DNA of 64,000 nucleotides, taken from Erysipelotrichaceae bacterium 66202529. GTDB taxonomy: Bacteria > Bacillota_I > Bacilli_A > Erysipelotrichales > Erysipelotrichaceae. The stretch is from positions 1,860,001 to 1,924,000 of the forward strand of contig CP046174.1 in the NCBI GenBank assembly GCA_017161075.1. The letters run 5' to 3'. The notes beneath the pieces were generated by a model. That model made no database searches and was not told where the DNA came from. It worked only from the letters and a program-made list of their open reading frames with translations. The translations under genes were made by a program, and so were the position numbers. Within the stretch, counting starts at the first letter, position 1, and each line of letters begins with the position of its first letter. Below, in pieces: positions 54,423-64,000 of the stretch.

Positions 54423-54792
54423 TAAAAGGACTGGGATCAGACTGCTGCTTTTCTATTGTTGCAATCGTATCAAAGTGGAATGTATAATGATTAAAAGAGC
54501 TGGTGATGATCAGTTCTTCTATACAAAATGGTACACCGGGGCTGCAGCTTATGCTGTATAATAGGATAGAAAGCATATAGGAAAAGCTAAGAAAATGAGG
54601 AAATCCCTGCATCAGCCTCTGTAAAAACACCACGCTTTTATACTATGTGGATACGATACAGAAAAGGATGCCTATAAAGATGAACAGCATCAGGATTGCA
54701 TTCCCTGATGCCAGTGCCTTTTACTTTTTTCAAAGGAAAAGCAAGTAATACAGTAGCGGTATAGCTAGGAATGCTGCTGGAAAGGAGATATT
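54423..54792. other. intergenic stretch with a hairpin
   Basis: No gene is supported. GCATCAGG and CCTGATGC form a hairpin at 54687-54711 that may end transcription of the CMD gene or act in LysR control. Confidence 0.4.
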
Positions 54793-55698
54793 ATGGAGCT
54801 AAGAGTGTTGCAATATTTTCTGATGGTTGCCAGGGAACAGAATATTACAAGGGCAGCCGAAGCACTGCACATTACACAGCCCACCCTGTCCAGACAACTG
54901 ATGCAGCTGGAGGATGAATTTGGTAAAACGCTGTTTGTTCGCGGTAAGGGGAAAATCGCCCTGACGAGTGAGGGAATGCTTCTTAAAAAACGAGCAGAGG
55001 AGTTGGTTGCACTGGCAGCCAAAACAGAACAGGAAATGAAGGAAAGCAATGAGCATGTGGCGGGAAGGATTTTTATTGGAAGTGGAGAAACACGCCAGTT
55101 TCATGAACTCAGCCGTATTATAAAGCAGTTTCATGAGCAGTATCCGGCAGTTACATTCGAGCTTTTCAGTGCGCATGCGGATGATATTAAGGAGCGTATC
55201 AATAGTGGACTGCTGGATATCGGTCTGCTGCTGGAGCCGGTGGATATCAGTGATTATGAGTTTCTCCGCTTACCCGATAAGGATTGCTGGGGTGTTGTGT
55301 TACCCAAAGCTGACCCACTGGCAGAAAAGGCGGTTATCACTGCTGAAGATTTAAGAGGAAAGACCATCATCGCATCGAAGCGTCCACAGGTACATAATGA
55401 AATAGAAAACTGGTTTCAGGATGTGTATGAAAGTGTGCAGGAGGTTGCGTCCATCAATCTGGTAAACAATGCTGCCATGATGGTAGAGGATGGACTGGGC
55501 TATCTGATAACCCTGCAGCATCTGATTGCAGAATATCCTGAAAATCCGATTTGCTTCCGGCCGCTTTCACCTTCGTTGGAAACCGGCTGTGTTCTTGTAT
55601 GGAAAAAGCACCAGTTATTTTCACCGGCTGCCGCTGCCTTTATCACCTGTCTGAAGCATGCTTTTCAAGCATATGGAAAGATAGAAAAGGAGTATTAG
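54793..55698 (+). CDS. LysR family transcriptional regulator
   Basis: 301 residues. The N-terminal helix-turn-helix is MELRVLQYFLMVAREQNITRAAEALHITQPTLSRQLMQLEDEFG, followed by the periplasmic-binding-like effector domain (GRIFIGSGETRQFHELSRII). It is clearly paralogous to the LysR protein at 56396-57262. AAAGGAG precedes ATG 54793. The target is unknown; the CMD gene and the redox genes nearby are candidates. Confidence 0.93.
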   Translation: MELRVLQYFLMVAREQNITRAAEALHITQPTLSRQLMQLEDEFGKTLFVRGKGKIALTSEGMLLKKRAEELVALAAKTEQEMKESNEHVAGRIFIGSGETRQFHELSRIIKQFHEQYPAVTFELFSAHADDIKERINSGLLDIGLLLEPVDISDYEFLRLPDKDCWGVVLPKADPLAEKAVITAEDLRGKTIIASKRPQVHNEIENWFQDVYESVQEVASINLVNNAAMMVEDGLGYLITLQHLIAEYPENPICFRPLSPSLETGCVLVWKKHQLFSPAAAAFITCLKHAFQAYGKIEKEY

Positions 55699-55773
55699 AC
55701 AATAGGATGAACAGAATCTAAAATGTAGGTATATCATATATATCTGCATTATTTTGCAGTTTAGGAGGAAGCT

Positions 55774-56136
55774 ATGAATCGAAAAGAGGTAAGCAGTACC
55801 TATGGAGTGGCATTGGAGGAGCTTGCGGCTATGGAACAGGCCGGCATATTTGATGATGTAGGCTGTAGAAATGGGGAACGGGATTTTCAAAACGGTGATA
55901 TTCAGAAGCTGAGTCACGTGCTGTCCTTGCGTAAAATCGGGTTGGATCTGCCAGGAATCACTGGCTATTTGAAGCTGGAGGAATCGGGTGAGGCTTCTAT
56001 TTGTGAGAGAAAGCGCATCCTAAAGGCACAACGGGCATTGCTGTTATCTGAAATTCACATCCGTGAGAAAAGTGTCAGCTGCATAGACTATCTGCTGTTT
56101 GAAATGTGCGGCTGTGATGCGAAAGCTGAAACATGA
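55774..56136 (+). CDS. MerR-like regulator
   Basis: 120 residues. The first half resembles a MerR winged helix (RKEVSSTYGVALEELAAMEQAGIFDD, DFQNGDIQKLSHVLSLRKIGLDLPGITGYLKLEE), then a helix and a CGC end (LFEMCGCDA). The N-terminal turn is degenerate. TTTAGGAGGAAGC precedes ATG 55774. The cysteines may sense metal or redox state, which is speculative. Confidence 0.65.
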   Translation: MNRKEVSSTYGVALEELAAMEQAGIFDDVGCRNGERDFQNGDIQKLSHVLSLRKIGLDLPGITGYLKLEESGEASICERKRILKAQRALLLSEIHIREKSVSCIDYLLFEMCGCDAKAET

Positions 56137-56282
56137 CAAAAAGAGTCTCTGAATGAGAATTAGGAAAAACCTACAGGATTTGCAAGGGCTCTGGTAGCAA
56201 TCAGTAAACAAATAACCTGTTCTTATCAATAAAAAAGGAAGCAGCTGCAATGAAAAGCAGGCGGCATCCATGTATTTCATGA

Positions 56283-56346
56283 AAAAAAGAGATTTCTAGC
56301 ATGAGGGTACTTCCTGCATACCGTCATTCTTTGAAATCTCTTTTTT
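56283..56346. terminator. bidirectional terminator between converging genes
   Basis: AAAAAAGAGATTTC and GAAATCTCTTTTTT pair around a 35-base loop. It serves the MerR gene and the - strand LysR gene. Confidence 0.75.
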
Positions 56347-56395
56347 CAGCTACCTCATGAAAGCTGTATTGTATATGCGGATGCATCCATCTTAT

Positions 56396-57262
56396 TCAGC
56401 GGATAACAGGGACTGCATAGTTATCAGATATTTTTCCGCAGTATTTTTTCCATATCAGATACATGCGGGCTTCCAGACAGGGATACAGTGGCTTAAAGCA
56501 GAGTGGGGAATCTGGTGAAACATTGGCAATCTTATCCAGAGCGAATGCATAGCCAATACCGGCTTCTACCAGAATTGCTGCATTATACAGAAGATTATAG
56601 GTAGCCGTCAGCTGTATTTCTGTATGTCCCTTTTTCAGCCATTTGAAAATTTCATTCTCATGTCTGGTAGCGTTTCGGTTACAGATCAGTGGCTGATCCC
56701 ATAAATCCTCTGCTGTAATTATGTCTTTTTTTGCTAATGTACTGTCCTTTCTCATAAGAATGCCATACGTATCTTTAACAGGAAATTCCAGATGCTCATA
56801 TTTAGACGTATCTACGAAGCCAAACAATAAGCCGAAGTCAAGCAAGCCCTTATCCAGCTCCTCCAATACATCCGTAGTATCACCGCTTGCAATATGAAAG
56901 CGAATATTCGGATAGCTTGCCTGCAGTTGCCTGGCGCCCTGCGCCAGATATTGTACTGCGTGCGTTTCTCCAGCTCCAATATAGATATCACCCTCGCTGA
57001 TATCAGCGCTTAATGCAATCTCATCCTCTGTTTTTTTGACCAGACCAAGAATTTCCTCGGCGCGCTTACGCAGGATCATTCCTTCCTCTGTTAATGTAAT
57101 TTTCCGGCTGCCGCGTATAAATAGCTGCTTTCCTAACTCCTCCTCCATGTCTTTGATTTGTCTGGACAGGGTGGGCTGTGAAATATGCAGATAATCTGCC
57201 GCACCTGAAATACTTTGCTCCCGTGCGATTGCAAGAAAGTATTGCAGTACTCTGAGCTCCAT
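56396..57262 (-). CDS. LysR family transcriptional regulator
   Basis: 288 residues. The helix-turn-helix MELRVLQYFLAIAREQSISGAADYLHISQPTLSRQIKDMEEELG is followed by an effector domain (GDIYIGAGETHAVQYLAQGA). It is divergent from the FMN reductase/DUF3737/MalY operon, with 254 bases between, so those three genes are its likely targets. GGAGATGG precedes ATG 57262. Confidence 0.93.
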   Translation of the reverse strand: MELRVLQYFLAIAREQSISGAADYLHISQPTLSRQIKDMEEELGKQLFIRGSRKITLTEEGMILRKRAEEILGLVKKTEDEIALSADISEGDIYIGAGETHAVQYLAQGARQLQASYPNIRFHIASGDTTDVLEELDKGLLDFGLLFGFVDTSKYEHLEFPVKDTYGILMRKDSTLAKKDIITAEDLWDQPLICNRNATRHENEIFKWLKKGHTEIQLTATYNLLYNAAILVEAGIGYAFALDKIANVSPDSPLCFKPLYPCLEARMYLIWKKYCGKISDNYAVPVIR

Positions 57263-57516
57263 GATACCATCTCCTTTTGTTTCCTTGTCATCATTGTAGC
57301 ATAGACAATCAGCGCAGGAAAGCTGAAAAGCAAGCGGATATTGTCTGTAGGGTGATAAAGTGGAAGGTAAACAGATGTGAGATATAAAATTAGAAAAGTG
57401 ACAACTATCTGCAGCTTAAACAATGCCTTTTGGTTATGATTACGTATGTGATATAGGTATTTAACATTTTAGATATTGCCATTTATACTGTAGATATAGA
57501 AAAGAGGCGAAGAATC

Positions 57517-58065
57517 ATTCGAAAACATGTGCTTGTGATATCTGCCAGCTTGCGAACAGGAAGTAATTCTGAGCTGTTGGCAGATGCATTTATAAAAGGA
57601 GCCAGAGAAAATGGACATCTCGTAGAAAAGCTTACCCTGCGGGATAAGGCGTTGCATTTTTGTAACGGCTGTCTGGCGTGTCAGAAAAGCAGGAGCGGAC
57701 ATTGTGTGATAAAGGATGATGCAGATGAAATCATAGCGAAGATGTCTGCCGCCGATGTTATCGTTTTTGCAACACCTGTATATTTCTATGAAATGTGCGG
57801 ACAACTGAAAACCCTGTTGGATCGTACCAATCCGCTGTTTCCACTGGAATATGCATTTCGTACCGTCTATCTCATCACAACAGCCGCAGAGCGGGAAAAA
57901 GCTGCTATGGATAACGTGGTAAAGGGTATGTGCGGATGGATCGATTGTTTTGAAAAGGCAAGTCTGCAGGGAGTTGTCTACGGAACCGGTGTTGAACAGG
58001 AGCATGCGGTATTGAAGCTTTCTTCCCATTTGCAGACAGCCTATGAAATGGGAAAAATGGTATAG
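57517..58065 (+). CDS. NAD(P)H-dependent FMN reductase (flavodoxin fold)
   Basis: About 182 residues. The FMN phosphate loop is SASLRTGSNSELLADAFIKGA and the second loop is FATPVYFYEMCGQLKTLLDRTNPL. The cysteine-rich FCNGCLACQKSRSGHCVI is typical of the iron-sulfur flavoprotein-like subgroup. The first standard start is GTG 57529, but the usual N-terminus begins four codons earlier at ATT 57517 (IRKHVLVIS), 8 bases after AGAGGCG, so a rare ATT start is possible. It is the first gene of a three-gene operon with DUF3737 and MalY. Confidence 0.82.
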   Translation: MRKHVLVISASLRTGSNSELLADAFIKGARENGHLVEKLTLRDKALHFCNGCLACQKSRSGHCVIKDDADEIIAKMSAADVIVFATPVYFYEMCGQLKTLLDRTNPLFPLEYAFRTVYLITTAAEREKAAMDNVVKGMCGWIDCFEKASLQGVVYGTGVEQEHAVLKLSSHLQTAYEMGKMV

Positions 58066-58079
58066 GATCAGGAGGAATC

Positions 58080-58931
58080 ATGATGAAACAAATCAAACAA
58101 CAATATTTAACAGGAGAACGAGCGTTATTTCATGCACAGGATCAGGAGATATGGGATTGTACGTTTGCCGATGGTGAATCGCCGTTAAAGGAAAGCAGAA
58201 ACATCAGGCTGACAAACAGCATATTCAAATGGAAGTATCCGTTATGGTACAGTAAGGATATTTTCTGTGAGCATACAACCCTGCTGGATACCGCACGCTC
58301 CGGTATCTGGTATACGAAAAATATAACCATGCAGGACTGCTTTATCCAGGCACCGAAGACCTTTCGCAGATGTGAGGGAGTTACGCTAGTGAATGTACAG
58401 CTTCCCAATGCGGAAGAAACCCTGTGGAGCTGTAAGGATATCACAATAAAGCATATGAGTGCCAATGGGAATTATTTTGCGATGAACTCTGAAAATATTC
58501 GTATCTGCGATTTTACATTATCCGGAAATTACGCATTTGACGGAGCTAAAAGCATGGAAATCCGCAACGCTAAGCTGTTATCCAAGGATGCCTTTTGGAA
58601 CTGTGAAAATGTCACGGTATATGACTCTTTAATCGTTGGCGAATATCTGGGCTGGAATTCTAAAAATATCCGTTTTGTGAATTGTACAATCGACAGTCTG
58701 CAGGGGATGTGCTATATGGACAATGTTATTCTTGAAAATTGTAAGCTGTTAAATACGACACTGGCCTTTGAATACTCCAGCGTGAAAGCGGATATCGTTT
58801 CTTCCGTGGACAGTATTACGAATCCATATGAGGGGATTATACGGGCAGAGGAAATCAAGCAGATTATTTTCGAAGAGGAATATGTGGATCCCTCCAGAAC
58901 CCAGATCAGTGTACGGGAGCTGGTGGCATGA
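58080..58931 (+). CDS. DUF3737 family protein (beta-helix)
   Basis: 283 residues. Regular short repeats (SIFKWKYPLWYSKDIFCEHT, SGIWYTKNITMQDC, RRCEGVTLVNVQL, NSENIRICDFTLS, WNSKNIRFVNC) build a right-handed beta-helix that fits DUF3737. The function is unknown. GGAGG precedes ATG 58080/58083. It overlaps the MalY gene by four bases, so both are co-translated. Confidence 0.85.
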   Translation: MMKQIKQQYLTGERALFHAQDQEIWDCTFADGESPLKESRNIRLTNSIFKWKYPLWYSKDIFCEHTTLLDTARSGIWYTKNITMQDCFIQAPKTFRRCEGVTLVNVQLPNAEETLWSCKDITIKHMSANGNYFAMNSENIRICDFTLSGNYAFDGAKSMEIRNAKLLSKDAFWNCENVTVYDSLIVGEYLGWNSKNIRFVNCTIDSLQGMCYMDNVILENCKLLNTTLAFEYSSVKADIVSSVDSITNPYEGIIRAEEIKQIIFEEEYVDPSRTQISVRELVA

Positions 58932-60109
58932 AGTATGAGTTTGACCGGCTGATTGACCGGCGAAACACAAATTCTTTGAAATGGAACGTAAAGGAGGGTG
59001 AGCTGGCAATGTGGGTGGCCGATATGGATTTCCAAACGGCTCCCTGTATACGCGAGGCTGTACAGAAAAAGGCGGCTTTTGGAATCTATGGCTACAGTGA
59101 TATACCGGAAACGTATTATATGGCATACCAAAGCTGGTGGAGCAGACGGTACGGCTTTGATATGCAAAGGGAATGGATGCTGTTCAGCAGCGGAGTGGTT
59201 CCGGCAGTTTCTTCCATTATCAGAAGACTGACAGCACCGGCTGAGCAGGTGCTGATACTGGCCCCTGTATATAACATATTTTACAATTCCATCCGCAACA
59301 ATGGACGTAAGGTGATCACCAGTAATTTGGTGTATGAAAACGGCGATTATCATATCGACTATGCCGATTTAAAACAAAAGCTCGCGGCTTTACAAACAAC
59401 CCTGATGATTATATGTAATCCGCATAATCCAATCGGCAAGCTCTGGAGCAGGGAGGAGCTAGCAAAAATCAATGCGTTGTGTGTCAAACATCATGTGACG
59501 GTTGTCAGTGATGAGATTCACTGTGATCTATGCGTACCGGGGAAGGCTTATATACCGTTTGCCTCAGTAAATGAGGCGTGTCGGGAAAACAGCATCACCT
59601 GCTTATCCGCAAGTAAGGCATTCAATCTTGCTGGGCTGCAGGCAGCCTGTGTTGTCATCGCAAATGAAGCACTCCGTCATAAGGTTTGGAGAGGACTGAA
59701 CAACGATGAGGTGGCGGAGCCGAATGTGTTCGCCTGTGAGGCTGTTACAGCAGCGTTTCAGGAGGGTGAGGAATGGCTGGAGAGCCTGCGAAGATACCTC
59801 TGGGCGAATCGAAAGACAGCACAGCATTTTCTGGAAAAGCATATACCGCAGCTACATCCTGTTGAAGCGGAAGCAACCTATCTGCTGTGGATCGACTGCA
59901 CGATTCTGCATCCCTTTGTCGATACGCTCTGTGACTATCTGCGTGCAGAGCAGGGACTTCTGGTATCCAAAGGATCGGCTTACGGAACAGCCGGAGAGGA
60001 CTTTATCCGCATGAATATTGCATGTTCCAAAGAGCAGCTGCTGGAAGGTCTGCGACGGTTAAAAGCAGGCGTAGAGGAATTCACACAAAGCTATGCCGCC
60101 GTATGCTGA
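58928..60109 (+). CDS. MalY/PatB family PLP-dependent cystathionine beta-lyase
   Basis: 393 residues. The N-terminal MWVADMDFQTAPCIREAV is typical of MalY/PatB, then NPHNPIGKLWSREEL and SDEIHCDLCVPG. The PLP-binding lysine is in SASKAFNLAGLQ. The C-terminal FIRMNIACSKEQLLEGLRRL carries the substrate arginine. It cleaves cystathionine or cysteine-like substrates to pyruvate, ammonia and a thiol, or acts as a transaminase. No maltose regulation genes are near. Confidence 0.93.
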   Translation: MKYEFDRLIDRRNTNSLKWNVKEGELAMWVADMDFQTAPCIREAVQKKAAFGIYGYSDIPETYYMAYQSWWSRRYGFDMQREWMLFSSGVVPAVSSIIRRLTAPAEQVLILAPVYNIFYNSIRNNGRKVITSNLVYENGDYHIDYADLKQKLAALQTTLMIICNPHNPIGKLWSREELAKINALCVKHHVTVVSDEIHCDLCVPGKAYIPFASVNEACRENSITCLSASKAFNLAGLQAACVVIANEALRHKVWRGLNNDEVAEPNVFACEAVTAAFQEGEEWLESLRRYLWANRKTAQHFLEKHIPQLHPVEAEATYLLWIDCTILHPFVDTLCDYLRAEQGLLVSKGSAYGTAGEDFIRMNIACSKEQLLEGLRRLKAGVEEFTQSYAAVC

Positions 60110-60321
60110 GAGGTAAATGCGTACATGATCTGTCCAGCGAAGCCCTGCTGTTGGACAGATTATATGAAAGCAGGACACTGCTATCCTGTAGCTTTATTCA
60201 AACGCAGCTATATTCCTGTTTTCTGTAAGCACAGGAAAATAGCTGGAAAGCATCCGTTAAATCGTAAATCATCAGTTTTTCTTCGATAAGGTACTGTACT
60301 GCTCCAATTCATGAAACACTT
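60110..60321. other. intergenic stretch, no gene seen
   Basis: No supported ORF. Confidence 0.4.
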
Positions 60322-60363
60322 AAAAAATCAGTATGTAAATTTCATGCATACTGATTTTTTTTC
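60322..60363. terminator. terminator after the MalY operon
   Basis: AAAATCAGTATG and CATACTGATTTT stem, T-run of eight. Confidence 0.85.
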
Positions 60364-60439
60364 ATAAGGAAACCATATGTCCATACATCATGCTTCATAC
60401 AGCAGACATTTCTGCTGCAGTATCTGCCTGCTGTACACG

Positions 60440-60738
<299 letters not shown>

Positions 60739-60883
60739 ATATACGATATGCCTAATCCTTTACGATTTTTACAATGCAGTAAGAAAGCAGCAGGAAACAG
60801 GTGTTATCTTCATTTTTCTGATTGGTTTCAAGCCATGTATAATAACAGTTTTGTTATAAACAGCAGCTTCCCGCTAAGTTTCC

Positions 60884-60913
60884 TTGACACGGCAATAGTT
60901 TAGCGTTAAACTA
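60884..60913 (+). promoter_or_regulatory. promoter and MarR operator
   Basis: TTGACA (60884), 17-base spacer, TAAACT (60907). A perfect palindrome TAGTTTAGCGTTAAACTA (60896-60913) covers the -10 box and is the probable autorepression site. Confidence 0.75.
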
Positions 60914-60934
60914 AAATCTAAAGAGGAAATGTAT

Positions 60935-61414
60935 ATGAAAAGAGAAGATATCAATGCGTTTATGGATGAATTTTACAGCATTTCTTGTAAAATGAACCAG
61001 ATCAGAATCACCCCGATTACCTTTCAGGGGAATATTACAACAAATTCCGCAGGCTTATTTTTTATGGATGCCATTGCATCTCATAAGGGCATAAAAATGT
61101 CGGAAATCGGAGAGGTGCTGGGAATTACCAAGGGGGCAGTTTCACAGATGGCTGCCAAGCTGGAGAAAAAGCATCTAATACGCAAGATAAAAAGCAAAAC
61201 AAATGCCAAGGATATCTATCTGGAGCTGACACCGCAGGGGGAACAGGTGAATCGGGAACAGTGTGTGCTGCGTAAAAAGATGTATGAGGGTATCAGTGAA
61301 ATTATATCGGACTACAGTGAGCACGATACGGAAATCATCCGGGTGTTTTTGAATCAGGCAGGCTTATATCTGGAACAATACCGAAAGGAGCTCGCCCGGC
61401 TGCATGAAGAATAA
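60935..61414 (+). CDS. MarR family transcriptional regulator
   Basis: 159 residues from ATG 60935, 8 bases after AGAGG (ATG 60929 is too close). The winged helix shows MSEIGEVLGITKGAVSQMAAKLEKKHLIRKIKSKTNAKDIYLELTPQG. It precedes the ABC transporter gene by 190 bases and probably regulates it. Confidence 0.92.
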   Translation: MKREDINAFMDEFYSISCKMNQIRITPITFQGNITTNSAGLFFMDAIASHKGIKMSEIGEVLGITKGAVSQMAAKLEKKHLIRKIKSKTNAKDIYLELTPQGEQVNREQCVLRKKMYEGISEIISDYSEHDTEIIRVFLNQAGLYLEQYRKELARLHEE

Positions 61415-61604
61415 ACAATGCTGTTGAACAGATAGCAGTAAGGATTGAGATAGAGCAGCCTCTTATCCATACAGAATGTATTTATTGGGTACCACAGAAC
61501 AATCGGGCAGACACCTAGTCCAGGGGAATGTCGGTGCCGGTTATTTTATATACTGATGGATGTTAGGCGATTAAAGAAAACAGACAGAAAGGAAGATTCG
61601 TAGT

Positions 61605-64000
61605 ATGCTTCAGATAAAAAATATACACAAGCAGTATAAGACAGGCAGTTTAATACAGAAGGCACTTGACGGTGTGAGTCTGAATTTGCGGGACAATGAA
61701 TTTGTGGCCATACTGGGGCCGAGTGGTTCCGGAAAGACAACGCTTTTAAATATCATCGGAGGGCTCGACCGTTATGATGAGGGTGATTTGATTATCAACG
61801 GGATATCGACGAAAAAATACAGGGACAGAGACTGGGATTCCTATCGTAATCATACGATCGGCTTTGTATTCCAAAGCTATAATCTGATTCCGCATCAGAC
61901 GATTCTGGCAAATGTTGAGCTTGCTTTAACGATTTCCGGTATATCGAAAGCAGAGCGAAGACAGAAGGCTAAACAGGCGCTGGAAGAGGTAGGTCTGGGA
62001 GAACAAGGACATAAAAAGCCAAACCAGATGTCCGGGGGACAGATGCAGCGTGTTGCCATCGCCCGTGCTTTGGTGAATGATCCGGATATCCTGTTGGCGG
62101 ATGAGCCTACAGGTGCACTGGACAGCGATACGAGTGTACAGGTCATGAACCTGTTGAAGGAGGTTGCCAAGGATCGCCTTGTCGTCATGGTAACACACAA
62201 TCCGGAGCTGGCACAGGACTATGCGACACGTATCGTGGAGCTGCGTGACGGTCGTATCCGCAGTGATTCTGATCCCTACGAGGTGAGGGAGGAGGAGCTG
62301 GAACAGCCAAAGCATGAAAATATGGGAAAATCTTCCATGTCCTTTACAACCTCCTTGCTTTTGAGCTTTAATAATCTGCGTACGAAAAAGGCACGAACGA
62401 TCCTGACCTCCTTTGCGGGCTCTATTGGTATTATAGGAATAGCGCTGATTCTCTCCCTATCCAACGGAGTCAATCAGTACATCCAATCCATAGAGGAGGA
62501 TACTTTATCGGAATATCCGCTGCAAATACAAAGCACAGGGTTTGATATCACCTCCATGATGACGGATGGAAACCCCAATCAGAAGCAGGGGGAGAAGGAT
62601 GAGACAAAGATTCATGTATCTCAGATGATCACCAATATGTTCTCCAAGATCGGATCCAACGATCTGACCTCCTTAAAGCACTATCTGGACAGTGGAAAGA
62701 CGGATATTGAAAGCAATACAAATTCCATAGAATATACGTACACCGTAGCACCGCAGATTTACCGTACGGATGCGGGTACGATCCGTCAGGTACATCCGGA
62801 TACGTCTTTTTCCTCGCTGGGATTTGGCTCCTCCAGCAACACCAACAGCATGATGTCCGCCATGATGAGTACAGATGTCTTCTACCAGATGCCAAGCAAT
62901 GCGAAGCTGTATGAAAATCAATATGATATCAAAGCGGGAAGATGGCCAAAAGGCTACAAGGAATGTGTGCTTGTTTTAACAAAAAACGGAAATATCAATG
63001 ATTTTATGCTGTATACACTGGGTTTGCGTGATTATAAGGAGCTGGATCAGATGGTGGAACAGTTTTCGAAGGATGAAAAGGTCAAGGTTCCCGATGAAAG
63101 CCGTTCCTATTCCTATGATGAAATTGTCGGTAAGCAGTTTAAGCTTGTAAATGCAAAGGATTATTATCAATACGATGAGAAATATAATGTTTATAAGGAT
63201 AAGACAGACGATAAGAGCTATATGAAAAAGCTGGTCAACAACGGAGAGGATATTCGAATCGTCGGTGTTGTTCAGCCGGTAGAGTCCGCAACTGCAACAA
63301 TGCTGAAGGCGGGTATTGCCTATCCAGCTGATTTGACCATGCACGTGATCAATCAGGCGAAGGACAGCGATATTGTAAAAAAGCAGCTTGCAAAGCCTAA
63401 TACGGATGTGTTTACCGGAAAGTCCTTTACAGACAAAGAACACAGTAAATTTGATATGAATTCTTTATTCACAGTTGATGCGGATATGCTGAAGCAGGCA
63501 TTCTCTTTTGATCAGAGCAAGCTGAATATGGATATGTCACAGCTTGATTTAAGCAATATCAAATTGGATATGTCACAGCTCCCACAGCTTGATTTCCAAT
63601 CTGTTCTAGCCGGGATGAAGGTTACGATTTCAGAAGAACAGCTGCAGAAACTGGCCGCCACACTGCAAACGGATTTCCAGAAATATCTCATGAACAATGC
63701 ATTGCTGGATCCAACCAAAATGAATGAATACATGATTGCCTATGTACAGACACAGCCTGCACAGCAGCTCATTCAGGGAGAGCTGATGAATGTTCTGCAG
63801 GAAAGCGGACTGACACAGCAGTTTCAGACACAGCTGCAAAAGCAGATGGAAGCGATGATGACACAGTACGCATCATCCTTTACGAAGCAGCTGCAGCAGG
63901 AGCTTGGCAGACAGCTGCAAGGCCAGATGAGTAAGTTTGCGGCCAATATGCAGGATGCTATACAGATTGATGCCAGTGCATTCGCAAAGGCAATCAAAAT
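61605..64000 (+). CDS. ABC transporter, ATPase fused to permease (3' end outside window)
   Basis: About 798 residues are visible and the frame is still open at the window end. The N-terminal ATPase is of MacB type: Walker A GPSGSGKTTLLNI (about residue 40), signature NQMSGGQMQR, Walker B ILLADEPTGALD, H-loop VTHNPEL. A permease domain follows with TM1 near 265-290 (ARTILTSFAGSIGIIGIALI), then a very long extracellular region with Met/Gln/Leu-rich helical segments (DMSQLDLSNIKLDMSQL, TQLQKQMEAMMTQ). It is probably an exporter of peptides or drugs, or an antimicrobial-peptide resistance unit. AAAGGAAG precedes ATG 61605. Confidence 0.9.
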   Translation, partial: MLQIKNIHKQYKTGSLIQKALDGVSLNLRDNEFVAILGPSGSGKTTLLNIIGGLDRYDEGDLIINGISTKKYRDRDWDSYRNHTIGFVFQSYNLIPHQTILANVELALTISGISKAERRQKAKQALEEVGLGEQGHKKPNQMSGGQMQRVAIARALVNDPDILLADEPTGALDSDTSVQVMNLLKEVAKDRLVVMVTHNPELAQDYATRIVELRDGRIRSDSDPYEVREEELEQPKHENMGKSSMSFTTSLLLSFNNLRTKKARTILTSFAGSIGIIGIALILSLSNGVNQYIQSIEEDTLSEYPLQIQSTGFDITSMMTDGNPNQKQGEKDETKIHVSQMITNMFSKIGSNDLTSLKHYLDSGKTDIESNTNSIEYTYTVAPQIYRTDAGTIRQVHPDTSFSSLGFGSSSNTNSMMSAMMSTDVFYQMPSNAKLYENQYDIKAGRWPKGYKECVLVLTKNGNINDFMLYTLGLRDYKELDQMVEQFSKDEKVKVPDESRSYSYDEIVGKQFKLVNAKDYYQYDEKYNVYKDKTDDKSYMKKLVNNGEDIRIVGVVQPVESATATMLKAGIAYPADLTMHVINQAKDSDIVKKQLAKPNTDVFTGKSFTDKEHSKFDMNSLFTVDADMLKQAFSFDQSKLNMDMSQLDLSNIKLDMSQLPQLDFQSVLAGMKVTISEEQLQKLAATLQTDFQKYLMNNALLDPTKMNEYMIAYVQTQPAQQLIQGELMNVLQESGLTQQFQTQLQKQMEAMMTQYASSFTKQLQQELGRQLQGQMSKFAANMQDAIQIDASAFAKAIK

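Overview
The window looks like a chromosome segment of a low-GC Firmicute. Codon usage, the Rnf complex, sortase B, DUF5685/DnaJ and PadR-DUF2812 pairs, many ABC exporters and the division cluster fit a gut Erysipelotrichales bacterium, perhaps close to [Clostridium] innocuum. That identity is inferred from gene style, not from a database match.

Layout: 1-880 is the end of an rnf operon (rnfA, a tiny Cys-rich membrane protein, an unusually short rnfB). 1,000-12,840 is a distinctly AT-rich island: about 17 small genes all on the + strand, unrelated in function (VOC, methyltransferase, monooxygenase-like, five GNATs, CPBP, DMP19, TfoX-like, RhuM, DUF3795, epimerase, reductase fragment, AAA nuclease), each with its own ribosome binding site. 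About half are broken by stops or frameshifts. A recurrent hairpin element lies between several of them, which makes the island look like a decaying cassette array. 12,990-42,000 is host backbone: DUF5685/DnaJ, FeoAB with its small partner, gamma carbonic anhydrase, Mn catalase, cysK-cysE, a PadR-controlled ABC operon, a MarR-controlled heterodimeric ABC exporter, an SdpRI-ABC operon on the - strand, sortase B, a LiaF-like protein, then ftsW-murG-murB-divIB and asp23-DAK2.

At 43,201-52,945 a 9.7 kb mobile element sits in the 3' end of the DAK2 gene, flanked by a 37-bp direct repeat. Its own integrase is dead. It carried a PHP-domain/AAA ATPase (TrlF-like) and a small acidic protein, probably a defence-type module. 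That module is now interrupted by a nested Tn916-family mini-element (Xis, Int, replication-initiation factor, XRE regulator, exported protein), and the ATPase segment holding the signature and Walker B motifs lies inverted beside it.

Just outside the right att site, 53,186-53,402 holds a promoter, tandem 47-nt units that can fold as H-type pseudoknots with a compensatory stem change, and a terminator. This is the layout of a type III toxin-antitoxin RNA, but only a 19-codon ORF follows where the toxin gene should be.

53,600-64,000 is backbone again: CMD protein, two related LysR regulators, MerR, FMN reductase, DUF3737, MalY-type lyase, a GH1 remnant, and a MarR-controlled ABC transporter that runs off the end.
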